A DNA stretch of 44,303 bases, taken from positions 1 through 44,303 of the forward strand of contig CALFVI010000046.1 in the NCBI GenBank assembly GCA_937928775.1. The letters are read 5' to 3'. Positions 35,619 through 42,460 of this stretch are shown one piece after another. The stretch is from an uncultured Elioraea sp. (GTDB taxonomy: Bacteria; Pseudomonadota; Alphaproteobacteria; Acetobacterales; Acetobacteraceae). The position numbers and the translations under genes are program-made. Below the pieces are notes generated by a model. It had not been told where the DNA came from. It made no database searches and worked only from the letters and a program-made list of their open reading frames with translations. Each line of letters opens with the position of its first letter. The stretch's first letter is position 1.

Positions 35619-37856
35619 TCACGGAATTGTCGGCGGGGGCGCCTCGCGCAACAGACGGGCATGGAGCGTTCCGAGGGTGGTCGCCTCCCCGCCGAAGCTG
35701 CCGAGGAACCACTCGAGATAGGCGTCGACCCGTGCCACCAGCGCATCGCGCTCGGCTTGCGTGCGTGCGTAGGGCGTGTAGCCGGCGCTGAGCGAGGGGC
35801 TGTGCAGGGAGAGGGTGAACACCCTAAGACCCTGCGCATGGAGGAGACGGGTCAGGCGGCGCATCTCCTTCAGCGAGGCGCCTTCGGGCGAAAGGCGGAC
35901 GGGATAGAGGGCGTTGAACCGGGCGGCCAGGCGGCCGATCCGGCGCTGATATGAGAGCGTACTGCCCTCAGCGAAGCGGGCGAGCCAGCCCAGGCGTCCC
36001 GCCGTGGTCGGGAGCGAGAGGATCGGTGCGCCGTGGCCAAGGAACCAGCCGGGCCGGGCTGAAAAGCGGGTGAAATCGGGCCCGCCAAGCGTGCTGTAGT
36101 CGTAGGTGGGGCAGATCGAGCAGTCGATCCGGTAGCCGAGGTCAGCGAGGGACTGCACCGTGCTGGCGGACAGCCCGTACCGGCCGGCCTTGAAGACGGT
36201 GGGCGGACGCCCGAGCAGGCGGGTGATTGCTTCCGTCAGTGCGGCGAGCTTGGCGCGCTCGAGCGGCGGTCCGAGATTGCCGCAGAACGAATGCCACTCA
36301 TCGCGCGGCTCGACGGCGGGCGGCGAACTCCAGGGGTGGAGGTGGGCGCCGATCTCGCACCCTTCGGCGGCAAGAGCGCGGATGACCGCCGCACTCTCTG
36401 GGTTGGTCGCGACCGGTTGGTCCACCACCAAGGTCGGCTGCACGCCGTGGCGGCGGAACACGTCGAGCGCCCGCGCGAGCGCTCGCGTCGGCGCGGTGTC
36501 GCCGATGTCGGTATAGGTGCCCTTGTCCCACTCGAAAGCAGCTTCGGTGTCGATGACGACCAGGAGCTGCGGTCGCCAGGCCAAGGGCGTGTCCACCTCG
36601 ACGAGACCGATGGCGGCAGGGCCGGCTGCAAGGTCGCGGGCGAAGCGGACGACGAAGTCGGGTGCTGGCGAGGCGGGGATGCCACCGCGGTAGAGCACAT
36701 CGTAGCCGCGCCCCAAGTGCTCGAGCTTGAAGTTGCGCTCAGCAAGGCTGCGGTTTTGCAGGCCGAAGGCGTGGCGCCGCGCCGGGTCGGCGGCAAGCTG
36801 TGTCACCGCGTCGGCGAACTCGTCTTCGGTCGCGGCGAGATATCCGGTCTCGCCATGCCGGACGAGGAAATCTGCGATCCCGGGCAGAAACCGCATGACG
36901 ATGGGCAGGCCGTGCGCCATCGCCTCGACCAGAACGTTGGGGAACCCCTCGGCGGTGGAGGCGAAGACGAACACGTCGGCCGCCTCATAATAGGGTCCGG
37001 TGTCAGCGCAAAAGCCGACCAGGCGGACACGCTCGGCGAGGCCGAGTTTGGCGATCTTTCGCGCAAGCTCGTCGGCGAAGTCCTGTTCGAGGATGGGGCC
37101 GACGACGATGAGGATCACCTTCGGATCGTTGATGCGACCGAGACCATCGATCAGCCAATCCGTTCCCTTGCGCCGCGAAACCGACCCGACATTGAGCAGA
37201 ACGATGGCGTCCTCAGGCAGCGTCAGGGCCCGACGCGTGGCCTGACGTTCGGCATGGTCTCCCAGTGTCTTTGGCAGCATCGCGCCCTGCGGCAGGAACA
37301 CGATGCGCTCACGCGGCACCGTCTCGAGGGCACGGCGGAGGAGCAGGGGGCTGATCACGACGAAGCGGTCGATGGCGCCGAACAGAAGGCGCACGAGGGG
37401 ACGGTAGAGCGGGCGATAGCCTGAGAGAACATCGGTTGGGCTGTCGTCCAGGCTGCAATGGAACAGCACGCGCCAGCCAAGAAGGCGCATGGTGAGGTAG
37501 GACAGGAGCGTGCGGTCGACATGCGAATGGATGTGCAGCACGTCGTAACGGTCGCGGACGGCGATCAGCCAGCGCAGCAAGGCGAGGGGGGTGGGCCGCT
37601 CGCGCGCGGCGAGATAGTGCACCGTCACCCCGTCGTGGCGCAGGGTGGCCACGCCTTCGGGCGGTGGCGTTTCGTAGACGAGCACATCGCCGGTTGAGCC
37701 GTGGGAGGCGATGAGCGGGATCAGACGAGTGAAGTAGATGCCGTCGCCCGTGTAGTCGGGGTGAAAGCGCCGGTAGAGGTGAAGCACGCGTGGTCCATCG
37801 TGGCTTTCGGTCTTCTCCGAGCCTGGCTCTGTCGATGCCGTGTCGGCGGGCGGCAT
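35619..37856 (-). CDS. Fused GT4 glycosyltransferase and polysaccharide-deacetylase-like protein
   Basis: The 745-aa product joins two enzymes. Residues ~20-400 are a GT-B fold GT4 transferase: LNVGSVSRRKGTDWLIDGLG donor-site start and FVFASTAEGFPNVLVEAMAH with the EX7E motif. Residues ~430-735 form a polysaccharide-deacetylase/WalW-like domain: VVIDTEAAFEWDKG (metal Asp), GAHLHPWSSPP (HxH) and VFKAGRYGLS. No signal peptide, so it acts in the cytoplasm. The start at 37856 has AGGAAAG upstream. It is divergent from the first PEP-CTERM gene. Similar fusions and PEP-CTERM-locus deacetylases occur with exosortase A and extracellular polymer synthesis, so it probably builds or edits that polymer. 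Confidence 0.88.
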   Translation of the reverse strand: MPPADTASTEPGSEKTESHDGPRVLHLYRRFHPDYTGDGIYFTRLIPLIASHGSTGDVLVYETPPPEGVATLRHDGVTVHYLAARERPTPLALLRWLIAVRDRYDVLHIHSHVDRTLLSYLTMRLLGWRVLFHCSLDDSPTDVLSGYRPLYRPLVRLLFGAIDRFVVISPLLLRRALETVPRERIVFLPQGAMLPKTLGDHAERQATRRALTLPEDAIVLLNVGSVSRRKGTDWLIDGLGRINDPKVILIVVGPILEQDFADELARKIAKLGLAERVRLVGFCADTGPYYEAADVFVFASTAEGFPNVLVEAMAHGLPIVMRFLPGIADFLVRHGETGYLAATEDEFADAVTQLAADPARRHAFGLQNRSLAERNFKLEHLGRGYDVLYRGGIPASPAPDFVVRFARDLAAGPAAIGLVEVDTPLAWRPQLLVVIDTEAAFEWDKGTYTDIGDTAPTRALARALDVFRRHGVQPTLVVDQPVATNPESAAVIRALAAEGCEIGAHLHPWSSPPAVEPRDEWHSFCGNLGPPLERAKLAALTEAITRLLGRPPTVFKAGRYGLSASTVQSLADLGYRIDCSICPTYDYSTLGGPDFTRFSARPGWFLGHGAPILSLPTTAGRLGWLARFAEGSTLSYQRRIGRLAARFNALYPVRLSPEGASLKEMRRLTRLLHAQGLRVFTLSLHSPSLSAGYTPYARTQAERDALVARVDAYLEWFLGSFGGEATTLGTLHARLLREAPPPTIP

Positions 37857-38021
37857 GGTGCGGTCTTTCCTGGGTTTGGTGTTGGGGTGCTAGCGCTGTT
37901 GCGGGTGTCGCGCGAGGGGGGGGCGGTTGGACTGATCTCTGCCGGGCGCCGCTACGCCGGTCTTGCCAAAAAGTCGTCAATCGTCTAAGTTCTGGTCTGC
38001 TGTCGAGAGGACATCTCTACC

Positions 38022-38534
38022 ATGCTCCGCTGCTTTTGGGTCGCCCGGCCCGCCTCCTCAAACCCAGCGGGCACGTGGCAGCCCGCAGCGGGCAGCTGGC
38101 AGCCCGCTGCGGCGCCCCGGCCCCGCCCACTGCGCCGTGCCGCCACCGCCGGCACCGCCGGCACCGCCGCCGCCCGGCCGCGCGTGGCCCCTATACTCGC
38201 TCTCGTTTGCGTTGCCGCCGGCCTGCCTGCCCTGTCCTTGCCTCCTGCCTGGACGCCGGCTGCGGCGCCGCGGCCGACCGACGTCACAGCCGTCCCGCTC
38301 GTTGCCTTCGTTCCGCCCTTTGCCTTCGGCCCACCCATCAGCTTCGACCCACCCGGTGGCCCAACCGAGGGCGCAGGCGGTGCCGGCGGGTCGGGCGGGT
38401 CCGCAAACCCGCGCGATGATGACCTGCCGCCCACCGGTGTGCCGGAACCCGCTTCTCTCGCCCTGTTCGGGCTTGGCCTCCTTGGGATGGCGCTCGTCAT
38501 TCGCAGCCGCCGGGCTTTTTCGAGCGGTCAATGA
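38022..38534 (+). CDS. PEP-CTERM sorting-domain protein 1 (proline/alanine-rich)
   Basis: The 170-aa protein ends with GVPEPASLALFGLGLLGMAL then VIRSRR: a PEP motif, transmembrane helix and basic tail, the exosortase recognition signal. Its N-terminus is unusual: about 50 Pro/Ala/Gly-rich residues (WQPAAGSWQPAAAPRPRP) come before a hydrophobic stretch (VAPILALVCVAAGLPALSLP) that could be the signal peptide. ATG 38022 has AGAGGA about 10 nt upstream, but a GTG at 38184 would give a normal signal peptide. The mid part is Gly/Ser-rich. The gene lies between the fused glycosyltransferase and xrtA. Role: exported, anchored or processed surface protein. Confidence 0.8.
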   Translation: MLRCFWVARPASSNPAGTWQPAAGSWQPAAAPRPRPLRRAATAGTAGTAAARPRVAPILALVCVAAGLPALSLPPAWTPAAAPRPTDVTAVPLVAFVPPFAFGPPISFDPPGGPTEGAGGAGGSGGSANPRDDDLPPTGVPEPASLALFGLGLLGMALVIRSRRAFSSGQ

Positions 38535-38555
38535 GCCCGCAGCGATCCGCGGGCT
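38534..38555 (+). terminator. Hairpin after PEP-CTERM gene 1
   Basis: AGCCCGC (38534-38540) and GCGGGCT (38549-38555) pair perfectly with an 8-nt loop. No T run follows. It starts at the gene's stop codon and could be a weak terminator or mRNA end before xrtA. Confidence 0.4.
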
Positions 38556-38599
38556 TGCGAGGGGGCGAGATCTCTGCCATCGTAGGCCTCAGAGTTTCC

Positions 38600-38626
38600 A
38601 TTTTTTAAGAGTGCGCCACAAAAAAT
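38600..38626 (+). promoter_or_regulatory. AT-rich inverted repeat upstream of xrtA
   Basis: ATTTTTT and AAAAAAT form a 7-bp inverted repeat around 13 nt (AAGAGTGCGCCAC), and GCGCC/GGCGC overlap it. This AT-rich island stands out in GC-rich surroundings, about 30-55 bp before the likely xrtA start. It may be part of the promoter or a regulator site; no factor is assigned. Confidence 0.4.
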
Positions 38627-38654
38627 AGGCGCCTGACTGTCGAATGGGGGTGCT

Positions 38655-40175
38655 TTGCACAGGAGCAGGGCCACAAAGGCCGCCGACGCCGCCGTCCCCA
38701 CAGTCGAGACTGTTCAGCCCCACACCGGCCGGATGCCAACGCTCGCCGTCCTCTGTCTCGGCCTCGCCCTGCTGGTCGGCTTCGTTTTCGTTGAGGAATC
38801 GGCAGCTGCCGTCCGGGTCTGGAACAGCTCCACCGCCTACAACCACTGTTGGCTGATCGGCCCGATCGCCGCCTGGCTCGCCTGGCAGAGGCGTGATCGG
38901 CTCGCCCTGGTCGCTCCGTCTCCCGACCCGCGCCTTGCCCTCCTGGGCATTCCCTGCGCCCTCGCCTGGCTGGTCGCCGAACGGCTCGGCATCATGGAGG
39001 GGCGGCAACTCTCCGCCTGGGCGCTCGTGCAGGTCTTCGTCCTCGCCATGCTCGGCTGGCGGCTTGCGGCTGCCTTCGCCGCACCTCTTGCCTACACGAT
39101 CTTCCTCGTTCCTTTCGGCGCCTTCTCTGTTCCCATCCTGCAACAGATCACTGCCCGCTTCATCGATGTCGGGCTCGATCTTTGGGGCATCACCCACTAC
39201 ACGGAGGGGCTTCTGATCGAGACCAAGGCTGGCCTCTTCCATGTCGCGGAAGCGTGTGCGGGCCTTCGTTTCACCATCGCCGCGCTTGCCTTCGGCGCGC
39301 TGTATGCGCTGACCATGTTCCGCAGCCCCTGGCGGAGGCTGGTGGTGATGGTGCTCGCCCTCGTCGTGCCGATCTTCGCCAACGGGGTGCGCGCTTTGGG
39401 GATCGTCGTTGCCGCCGACTATATCGGCTCGGCCGAGGCGGCGGCGGCAGACCATGTGATCTACGGCTGGGGCTTTTTCGCCGCCGTGATTTTGCTGCTG
39501 ATCCTCGCGGGGCTGCCGTTCCGCGAGGATCGCGCCGACCACCCTCGCGCTGGTTGGTGGCGTCGGCTTGTCCGTCCCCAGGAACCGGGGCGTGCCCGCC
39601 TGGTTGCCGTCGCCGCAGTGGCAGGGCTCGCCGTCGCGGCGGGGGGGCCCGCTGCCGCCGCCCTTCTCTCTGCCGACACGGCGCCAGAAAGGCTTCCGCC
39701 CCGTTTTGCCTCAGGACCGTGCGACGCGGAAGGGAACGGCCTCGTCTGTGCTGGCCTGCGTGCGGATGCGCAGCTGCTGCTGTTCCCCCCAGGGGCGACC
39801 TGGAATGAGGTGGCGGCGGCGCGACGGCGCTTGGCCCGTGAAGAGGACACCGATCTGACCTTTGCTGTGCCGACCGGCGTGGGTGGCGTATGGCGCGTTC
39901 GCGTGCAGGCGGCGGAACGACGCGTGGTGGCCACCGCCTCCTTCCTGGGAGGGCAGGGGGTGGGAGACGGCATCGCCACCCGCCTTGCCCAGGCGAAGAA
40001 CAGTCTCGGCCTCGGCGAAGGCCGGCCGGTGGTGGCGGCGGTGGTGCTGCGGACGCCGGACAGCGCGCCGGAGGCCTTGTCAGGCCCACGGGTGCGGGCG
40101 CTTGCCGAAGCAATCCTTGCGGCGCAGGCCGAGGGGCTGGCGGCTCAGGCCGCCACGCTGTCGCGCGGGCGGTGA
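38655..40175 (+). CDS. xrtA: Exosortase A-like membrane protease/transpeptidase with C-terminal EpsI-like region
   Basis: The 506-aa integral membrane protein has about eight hydrophobic helices in residues 28-290. The catalytic residues of exosortases are visible: Cys in VAEACAGLRF, Arg in FANGVRALGIV, and His in ADHVIYGWGFF, with the ANGxRA and DHxIYGW spacing of the XrtA group. XrtA cuts at the PEP motif of PEP-CTERM proteins and probably links them to a surface polymer. The C-terminal ~200 residues after one more hydrophobic segment resemble the EpsI/DUF3485 extension of XrtA proteins in length. TTG 38655 is used, preceded by GGGGG; ATG 38733 is an alternative. Three likely substrates are encoded nearby. 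Confidence 0.92.
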   Translation: MHRSRATKAADAAVPTVETVQPHTGRMPTLAVLCLGLALLVGFVFVEESAAAVRVWNSSTAYNHCWLIGPIAAWLAWQRRDRLALVAPSPDPRLALLGIPCALAWLVAERLGIMEGRQLSAWALVQVFVLAMLGWRLAAAFAAPLAYTIFLVPFGAFSVPILQQITARFIDVGLDLWGITHYTEGLLIETKAGLFHVAEACAGLRFTIAALAFGALYALTMFRSPWRRLVVMVLALVVPIFANGVRALGIVVAADYIGSAEAAAADHVIYGWGFFAAVILLLILAGLPFREDRADHPRAGWWRRLVRPQEPGRARLVAVAAVAGLAVAAGGPAAAALLSADTAPERLPPRFASGPCDAEGNGLVCAGLRADAQLLLFPPGATWNEVAAARRRLAREEDTDLTFAVPTGVGGVWRVRVQAAERRVVATASFLGGQGVGDGIATRLAQAKNSLGLGEGRPVVAAVVLRTPDSAPEALSGPRVRALAEAILAAQAEGLAAQAATLSRGR

Positions 40176-40449
40176 GCGGACGACCGACCCCCCCCCCCTC
40201 GCGGACGTCACGGGTCGGACTTCGTCACAGCGGCGGAAATCGATGCGGCGAGGCAACGCTGAGACCGCGCCTGCCCGTCTCGAGGCTGGCCTTGTGCGCC
40301 TAGGCTTCGCTTTGCGCTGCTGCGCAGGCTCACCAAGCCATCCGGCTTTCGCCGCCGAAGGTGGGGCACGCCGCCGCCAGTGGGGCATTCGACATGTTCG
40401 GGCAGCGAGGGCAGCTTCCTGCCCCATCGCCTGGTCGGCGCGAAGCCCC

Positions 40450-40466
40450 TGTCGGAATTCTTTACA
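40450..40466 (+). promoter_or_regulatory. Upstream motif copy A (candidate enhancer-binding site)
   Basis: TGTCGGAATTCTTTACA matches two further copies at 41437 and 41503 (shared pattern GTCGGAA..., three variable bases, TTTACA). Its first base is exactly 80 bp upstream of the -24 GG at 40530. Position and repetition suggest a binding site for a sigma-54 activator such as PrsR. Confidence 0.6.
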
Positions 40467-40527
40467 CCCCGCCGCCACCGTACCGCTCGCGCAACGTAAC
40501 ATCGTTCACAAGCAAACACTTGCCAAG

Positions 40528-40544
40528 CTGGCACGCAACATGCT
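40528..40544 (+). promoter_or_regulatory. Sigma-54 type -24/-12 promoter for PEP-CTERM gene 2
   Basis: CTGGCACGCAACATGCT has the -24 TGGCACG block, exact GG-N10-GC spacing and TGCT at -12, matching the RpoN consensus in all but two positions. Transcription would start near 40554, about 40 nt before ATG 40595. Confidence 0.75.
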
Positions 40545-40594
40545 GCGCGGTGGCTTGCGAGAGTGATCGCAGGAACAGTTCGCGAGGGGGATCG

Positions 40595-41290
40595 ATGCGC
40601 CATCTTCTTCTTGCCGCGACGGCTGCCGCAGCCCTGCTTGCCGCCGGTCCGGCCCAGGCTTCTCTGCTCATGATCACAGGCGGAAACAGTTTCACCACCA
40701 CCGCCAACAACGATTTCGCAGGGGCCGGCTGGGCGGGCCTAAACAACAATTCGCCGATGACGATCTCGACCACGGTGCCGAACGTGGAACTGACCTTCGA
40801 GTTCCTGTTCCGGGAGTCGGGGTTCACCAACAATCGGTTCGAGTGGACTGGGGTTCCGACATTCAGTTTCGTCTCCACCCAGCGCGGCAATGGGTCGACC
40901 GCCGGTCCGTTCCCGACCGAGGTCAGGACGATGGCGATGGCCGGCGCTCTGCCGTTTCAGTTCATCAGCCAGGCCCAGCCCAGCACGCCGAATGCGAACG
41001 GTTCGGCGGCCCAGGCCATCGGCTCTGGTCCTCTGAACTACGGCTTCTGGGCGACCTTCAACGACCCGTTCGGCCCCAATAAGGGGAACCCGGTGAACTC
41101 GGGTGACACGGGAACTGTGCTGTGGCTCGGCTTCGACGACAGCGGTGCGAACGCGGACGACGACTTCGACGATCTGATCATCCGCATCACCGCGCGAGTG
41201 ATCGAGGTGCCCGAACCCGCCTCGCTCGCCCTGCTTGGCGCTGGCCTGATTGGCCTGGGCTTCGCCGTACGCCGCCGCCGAGCTGTCTGA
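40595..41290 (+). CDS. PEP-CTERM sorting-domain protein 2
   Basis: The 231-aa product starts at ATG 40595 with a GAGGGGG ribosome site. It has a signal peptide (MRHLLLAATAAAALLAAGPA, cleavage after QA), a beta-rich Asn/Thr/Ser-rich body (NSFTTTANNDFAGAGWAGLN) and a C-terminal LGFDDSGANADDDFDDLIIR block like those in many PEP-CTERM proteins. The sorting tail is EVPEPASLALLGAGLIGLGF followed by AVRRRRAV. It is presumably exported by Sec, then processed by XrtA. A sigma-54 type promoter and motif copy A lie upstream, and a terminator follows. The body function is unknown. Confidence 0.92.
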   Translation: MRHLLLAATAAAALLAAGPAQASLLMITGGNSFTTTANNDFAGAGWAGLNNNSPMTISTTVPNVELTFEFLFRESGFTNNRFEWTGVPTFSFVSTQRGNGSTAGPFPTEVRTMAMAGALPFQFISQAQPSTPNANGSAAQAIGSGPLNYGFWATFNDPFGPNKGNPVNSGDTGTVLWLGFDDSGANADDDFDDLIIRITARVIEVPEPASLALLGAGLIGLGFAVRRRRAV

Positions 41291-41400
41291 GCTGAGACGT
41301 ACCGGCGCCGCCGCCGACACCTGCGGGGCCGGAGAAGGGGGCCGGGCGGTGGGGGGCCGCCGGGTCGGACGAGGGCCGGGAGGGCAACCTCCCGGCCTTT
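41203..41400 (+). repeat. Duplicated anchor-plus-terminator cassette, copy 1
   Basis: From the codons just before the PEP motif of gene 2 through the stop, the spacer (GCGCCGCCGCCGACACCTGC) and the terminator, the sequence is nearly identical to 42253-42446. Upstream coding sequences of the two genes are unrelated, so only the 3' cassette is shared. Confidence 0.85.
41374..41400 (+). terminator. Intrinsic terminator of PEP-CTERM gene 2
   Basis: GGCCGGGAGG, loop GCAA, CCTCCCGGCC form a 10-bp perfect stem with a GNRA tetraloop, followed by TTT. It lies about 85 bp after the stop. Confidence 0.85.
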
Positions 41401-41436
41401 GCGTTGCGCCAGTGCAGCCTTGGCCACGCTGTGAGG

Positions 41437-41453
41437 CGTCGGAAAATTTTACA
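41437..41453 (+). promoter_or_regulatory. Upstream motif copy B
   Basis: CGTCGGAAAATTTTACA agrees with copies A and C at all but a few central bases and is followed by CCC as in copy A. It is 66 bp upstream of copy C and 146 bp upstream of the -24 GG of the gene 3 promoter, a normal distance for a second activator site. Confidence 0.55.
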
Positions 41454-41502
41454 CCCGGGCCGGCACATCATCGTCTGCAAACGGCAATTGGCCGTGAGAG
41501 GG

Positions 41503-41519
41503 TGTCGGAAAACTTTACA
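41503..41519 (+). promoter_or_regulatory. Upstream motif copy C
   Basis: TGTCGGAAAACTTTACA starts exactly 80 bp upstream of the -24 GG at 41583, the same distance as copy A at gene 2. An A7 tract (GGAAAAAAATG, near 41548-41555) between motif and promoter may help DNA bending. Confidence 0.6.
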
Positions 41520-41580
41520 GTCCCCCGCAGCGTGCTTGCGGCTCACGGAAAAAAATGCGTCTTCCCAACACCTTGTCGAC

Positions 41581-41597
41581 TTGGCCCAAGTCTTGCT
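41581..41597 (+). promoter_or_regulatory. Sigma-54 type -24/-12 promoter for PEP-CTERM gene 3
   Basis: TTGGCCCAAGTCTTGCT has TTGGC at -24, exact GG-N10-GC spacing and a perfect CTTGCT at -12. Transcription would start near 41608, about 50 nt before ATG 41657. Confidence 0.75.
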
Positions 41598-41656
41598 TGA
41601 AGAATGTGTGACCGCCGGGAATGGGCTCGGCGTCGCCATTTAGGGGATCACGCACC

Positions 41657-42340
41657 ATGCGTCTTACCACTTCCGTTCTCGGCCTTGTCGCGGCCGTCGG
41701 CCTCGCCGGCGCGGCCGAAGCCGCCACTGTCTTCCCCTCATTCACGCCCGGGTCTCCAGTGACGGCGACCCTCTCGCTCGCCACGGGCGGCAGCCCCGTG
41801 ACAGCAATTTTTCTGTACTCCGACGCCGCGGATCGTAGCATCCTTACCCCGATCGTCGGCTCGGGGCTGAGCTTTTTTTTCATCAACAACGATCCTTTCG
41901 CTACGCCGATCGGGACCATCGTCACGTTCCCCTTTCCCGTCGGGCCCATCGCGTTCCAGCTCCAGAACACGACCAAGGGGCAGACCTACACCACGGACTC
42001 GCTTGACAGTGACGGCTACGGCCACGCCGTCTCCATCACCGGGACTACGAACCTCGCGGATGTCGAGACCGCCCTGGGCTTGGCCGCAGGCGCCATTTCC
42101 GGTCAGTCGGGGATGAACACGGCTTGGAGCAACTTCCTGGCCCTCGCAGGGAGCGCGCCGATCACCTTCATCGCCTGGGAAGACAAAAAGGTGGGTGAAG
42201 ACGTCGACTGGGACTACAACGACCTCGTCTTCGCCTTCTTCCCGGTCCGCGTCGAGGTGGCTGAGCCCGCCTCTCTGGCCCTGCTTGGCGCTGGCCTGAT
42301 CGGCCTGGGCTTCGCCGCACGCCGCCGCCGAGCTGTCTGA
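41657..42340 (+). CDS. PEP-CTERM-type sorting protein 3 with DUF4114-like end and variant AEP motif
   Basis: The 227-aa product starts at ATG 41657 (AGGGGA about 9 nt upstream). Signal peptide MRLTTSVLGLVAAVGLAGAA, cut near AEAA. The body is Thr/Ser/Phe-rich and ends with FIAWEDKKVGEDVDWDYNDL, the acidic calcium-loop-like pattern of DUF4114 domains. The sorting tail reads EVAEPASLALLGAGLIGLGF then AARRRRAV, so the first Pro of the PEP motif is replaced by Ala while Glu-Pro remains. A T8 run (41873-41880, coding Phe-Phe-Phe) lies inside the gene. Promoter and motif copies B and C are upstream. It is probably an XrtA substrate, perhaps cleaved less efficiently. Confidence 0.88.
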   Translation: MRLTTSVLGLVAAVGLAGAAEAATVFPSFTPGSPVTATLSLATGGSPVTAIFLYSDAADRSILTPIVGSGLSFFFINNDPFATPIGTIVTFPFPVGPIAFQLQNTTKGQTYTTDSLDSDGYGHAVSITGTTNLADVETALGLAAGAISGQSGMNTAWSNFLALAGSAPITFIAWEDKKVGEDVDWDYNDLVFAFFPVRVEVAEPASLALLGAGLIGLGFAARRRRAV

Positions 42341-42446
42341 GCCGAGACGCATCGGCGCCGCCGCCGACACCTGCGGGGCCGAAGGGGAGCCGGGCGGGGG
42401 GGCCGTCCGGTTGAACGAGGGCCGGGAGGGTAACCTCCCGGCCCTT
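42253..42446 (+). repeat. Duplicated anchor-plus-terminator cassette, copy 2
   Basis: Near-identical to 41203-41400: it encodes the same sorting anchor (PASLALLGAGLIGLGF), the same spacer after the stop and the same terminator. Differences are scattered substitutions and a few short indels in the G-rich spacer, plus the change that gives AEP instead of PEP. Confidence 0.85.
42419..42446 (+). terminator. Intrinsic terminator between PEP-CTERM gene 3 and wecC
   Basis: GGGCCGGGAGG, loop GTAA, CCTCCCGGCCC form an 11-bp perfect stem with a GNRA-type loop, followed by TTCCC. It lies between convergent genes and may end transcription from both sides. Confidence 0.8.
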
Positions 42447-42460
42447 CCCTGTTCCCTCGC

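Larger units (their letters stand above)
40176..40594 (+). other. Intergenic region carrying PEP-CTERM gene 2 control sites
   Basis: Just after the xrtA stop there is an 11-C run (40188-40198). The following 250 bp have no recognisable gene on either strand. The last 150 bp hold an upstream motif and a sigma-54 type promoter, described separately. Confidence 0.55.

Noticed and set aside
38075-38175. Short repeats (GGCAGCCCGC, CACCGCCGG) that might look like a CRISPR or tandem repeat array
   Set aside because: They are codon-level Pro/Ala/Gly repeats in the N-terminus of PEP-CTERM protein 1, without spacers of fixed length.
38644-38660. A sigma-54 promoter just before xrtA (GGGGGTGCTTTGCA)
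   Set aside because: The GG to GC spacing is 9 rather than 10 and the -24 block lacks GGC, so it does not match the element seen at genes 2 and 3.
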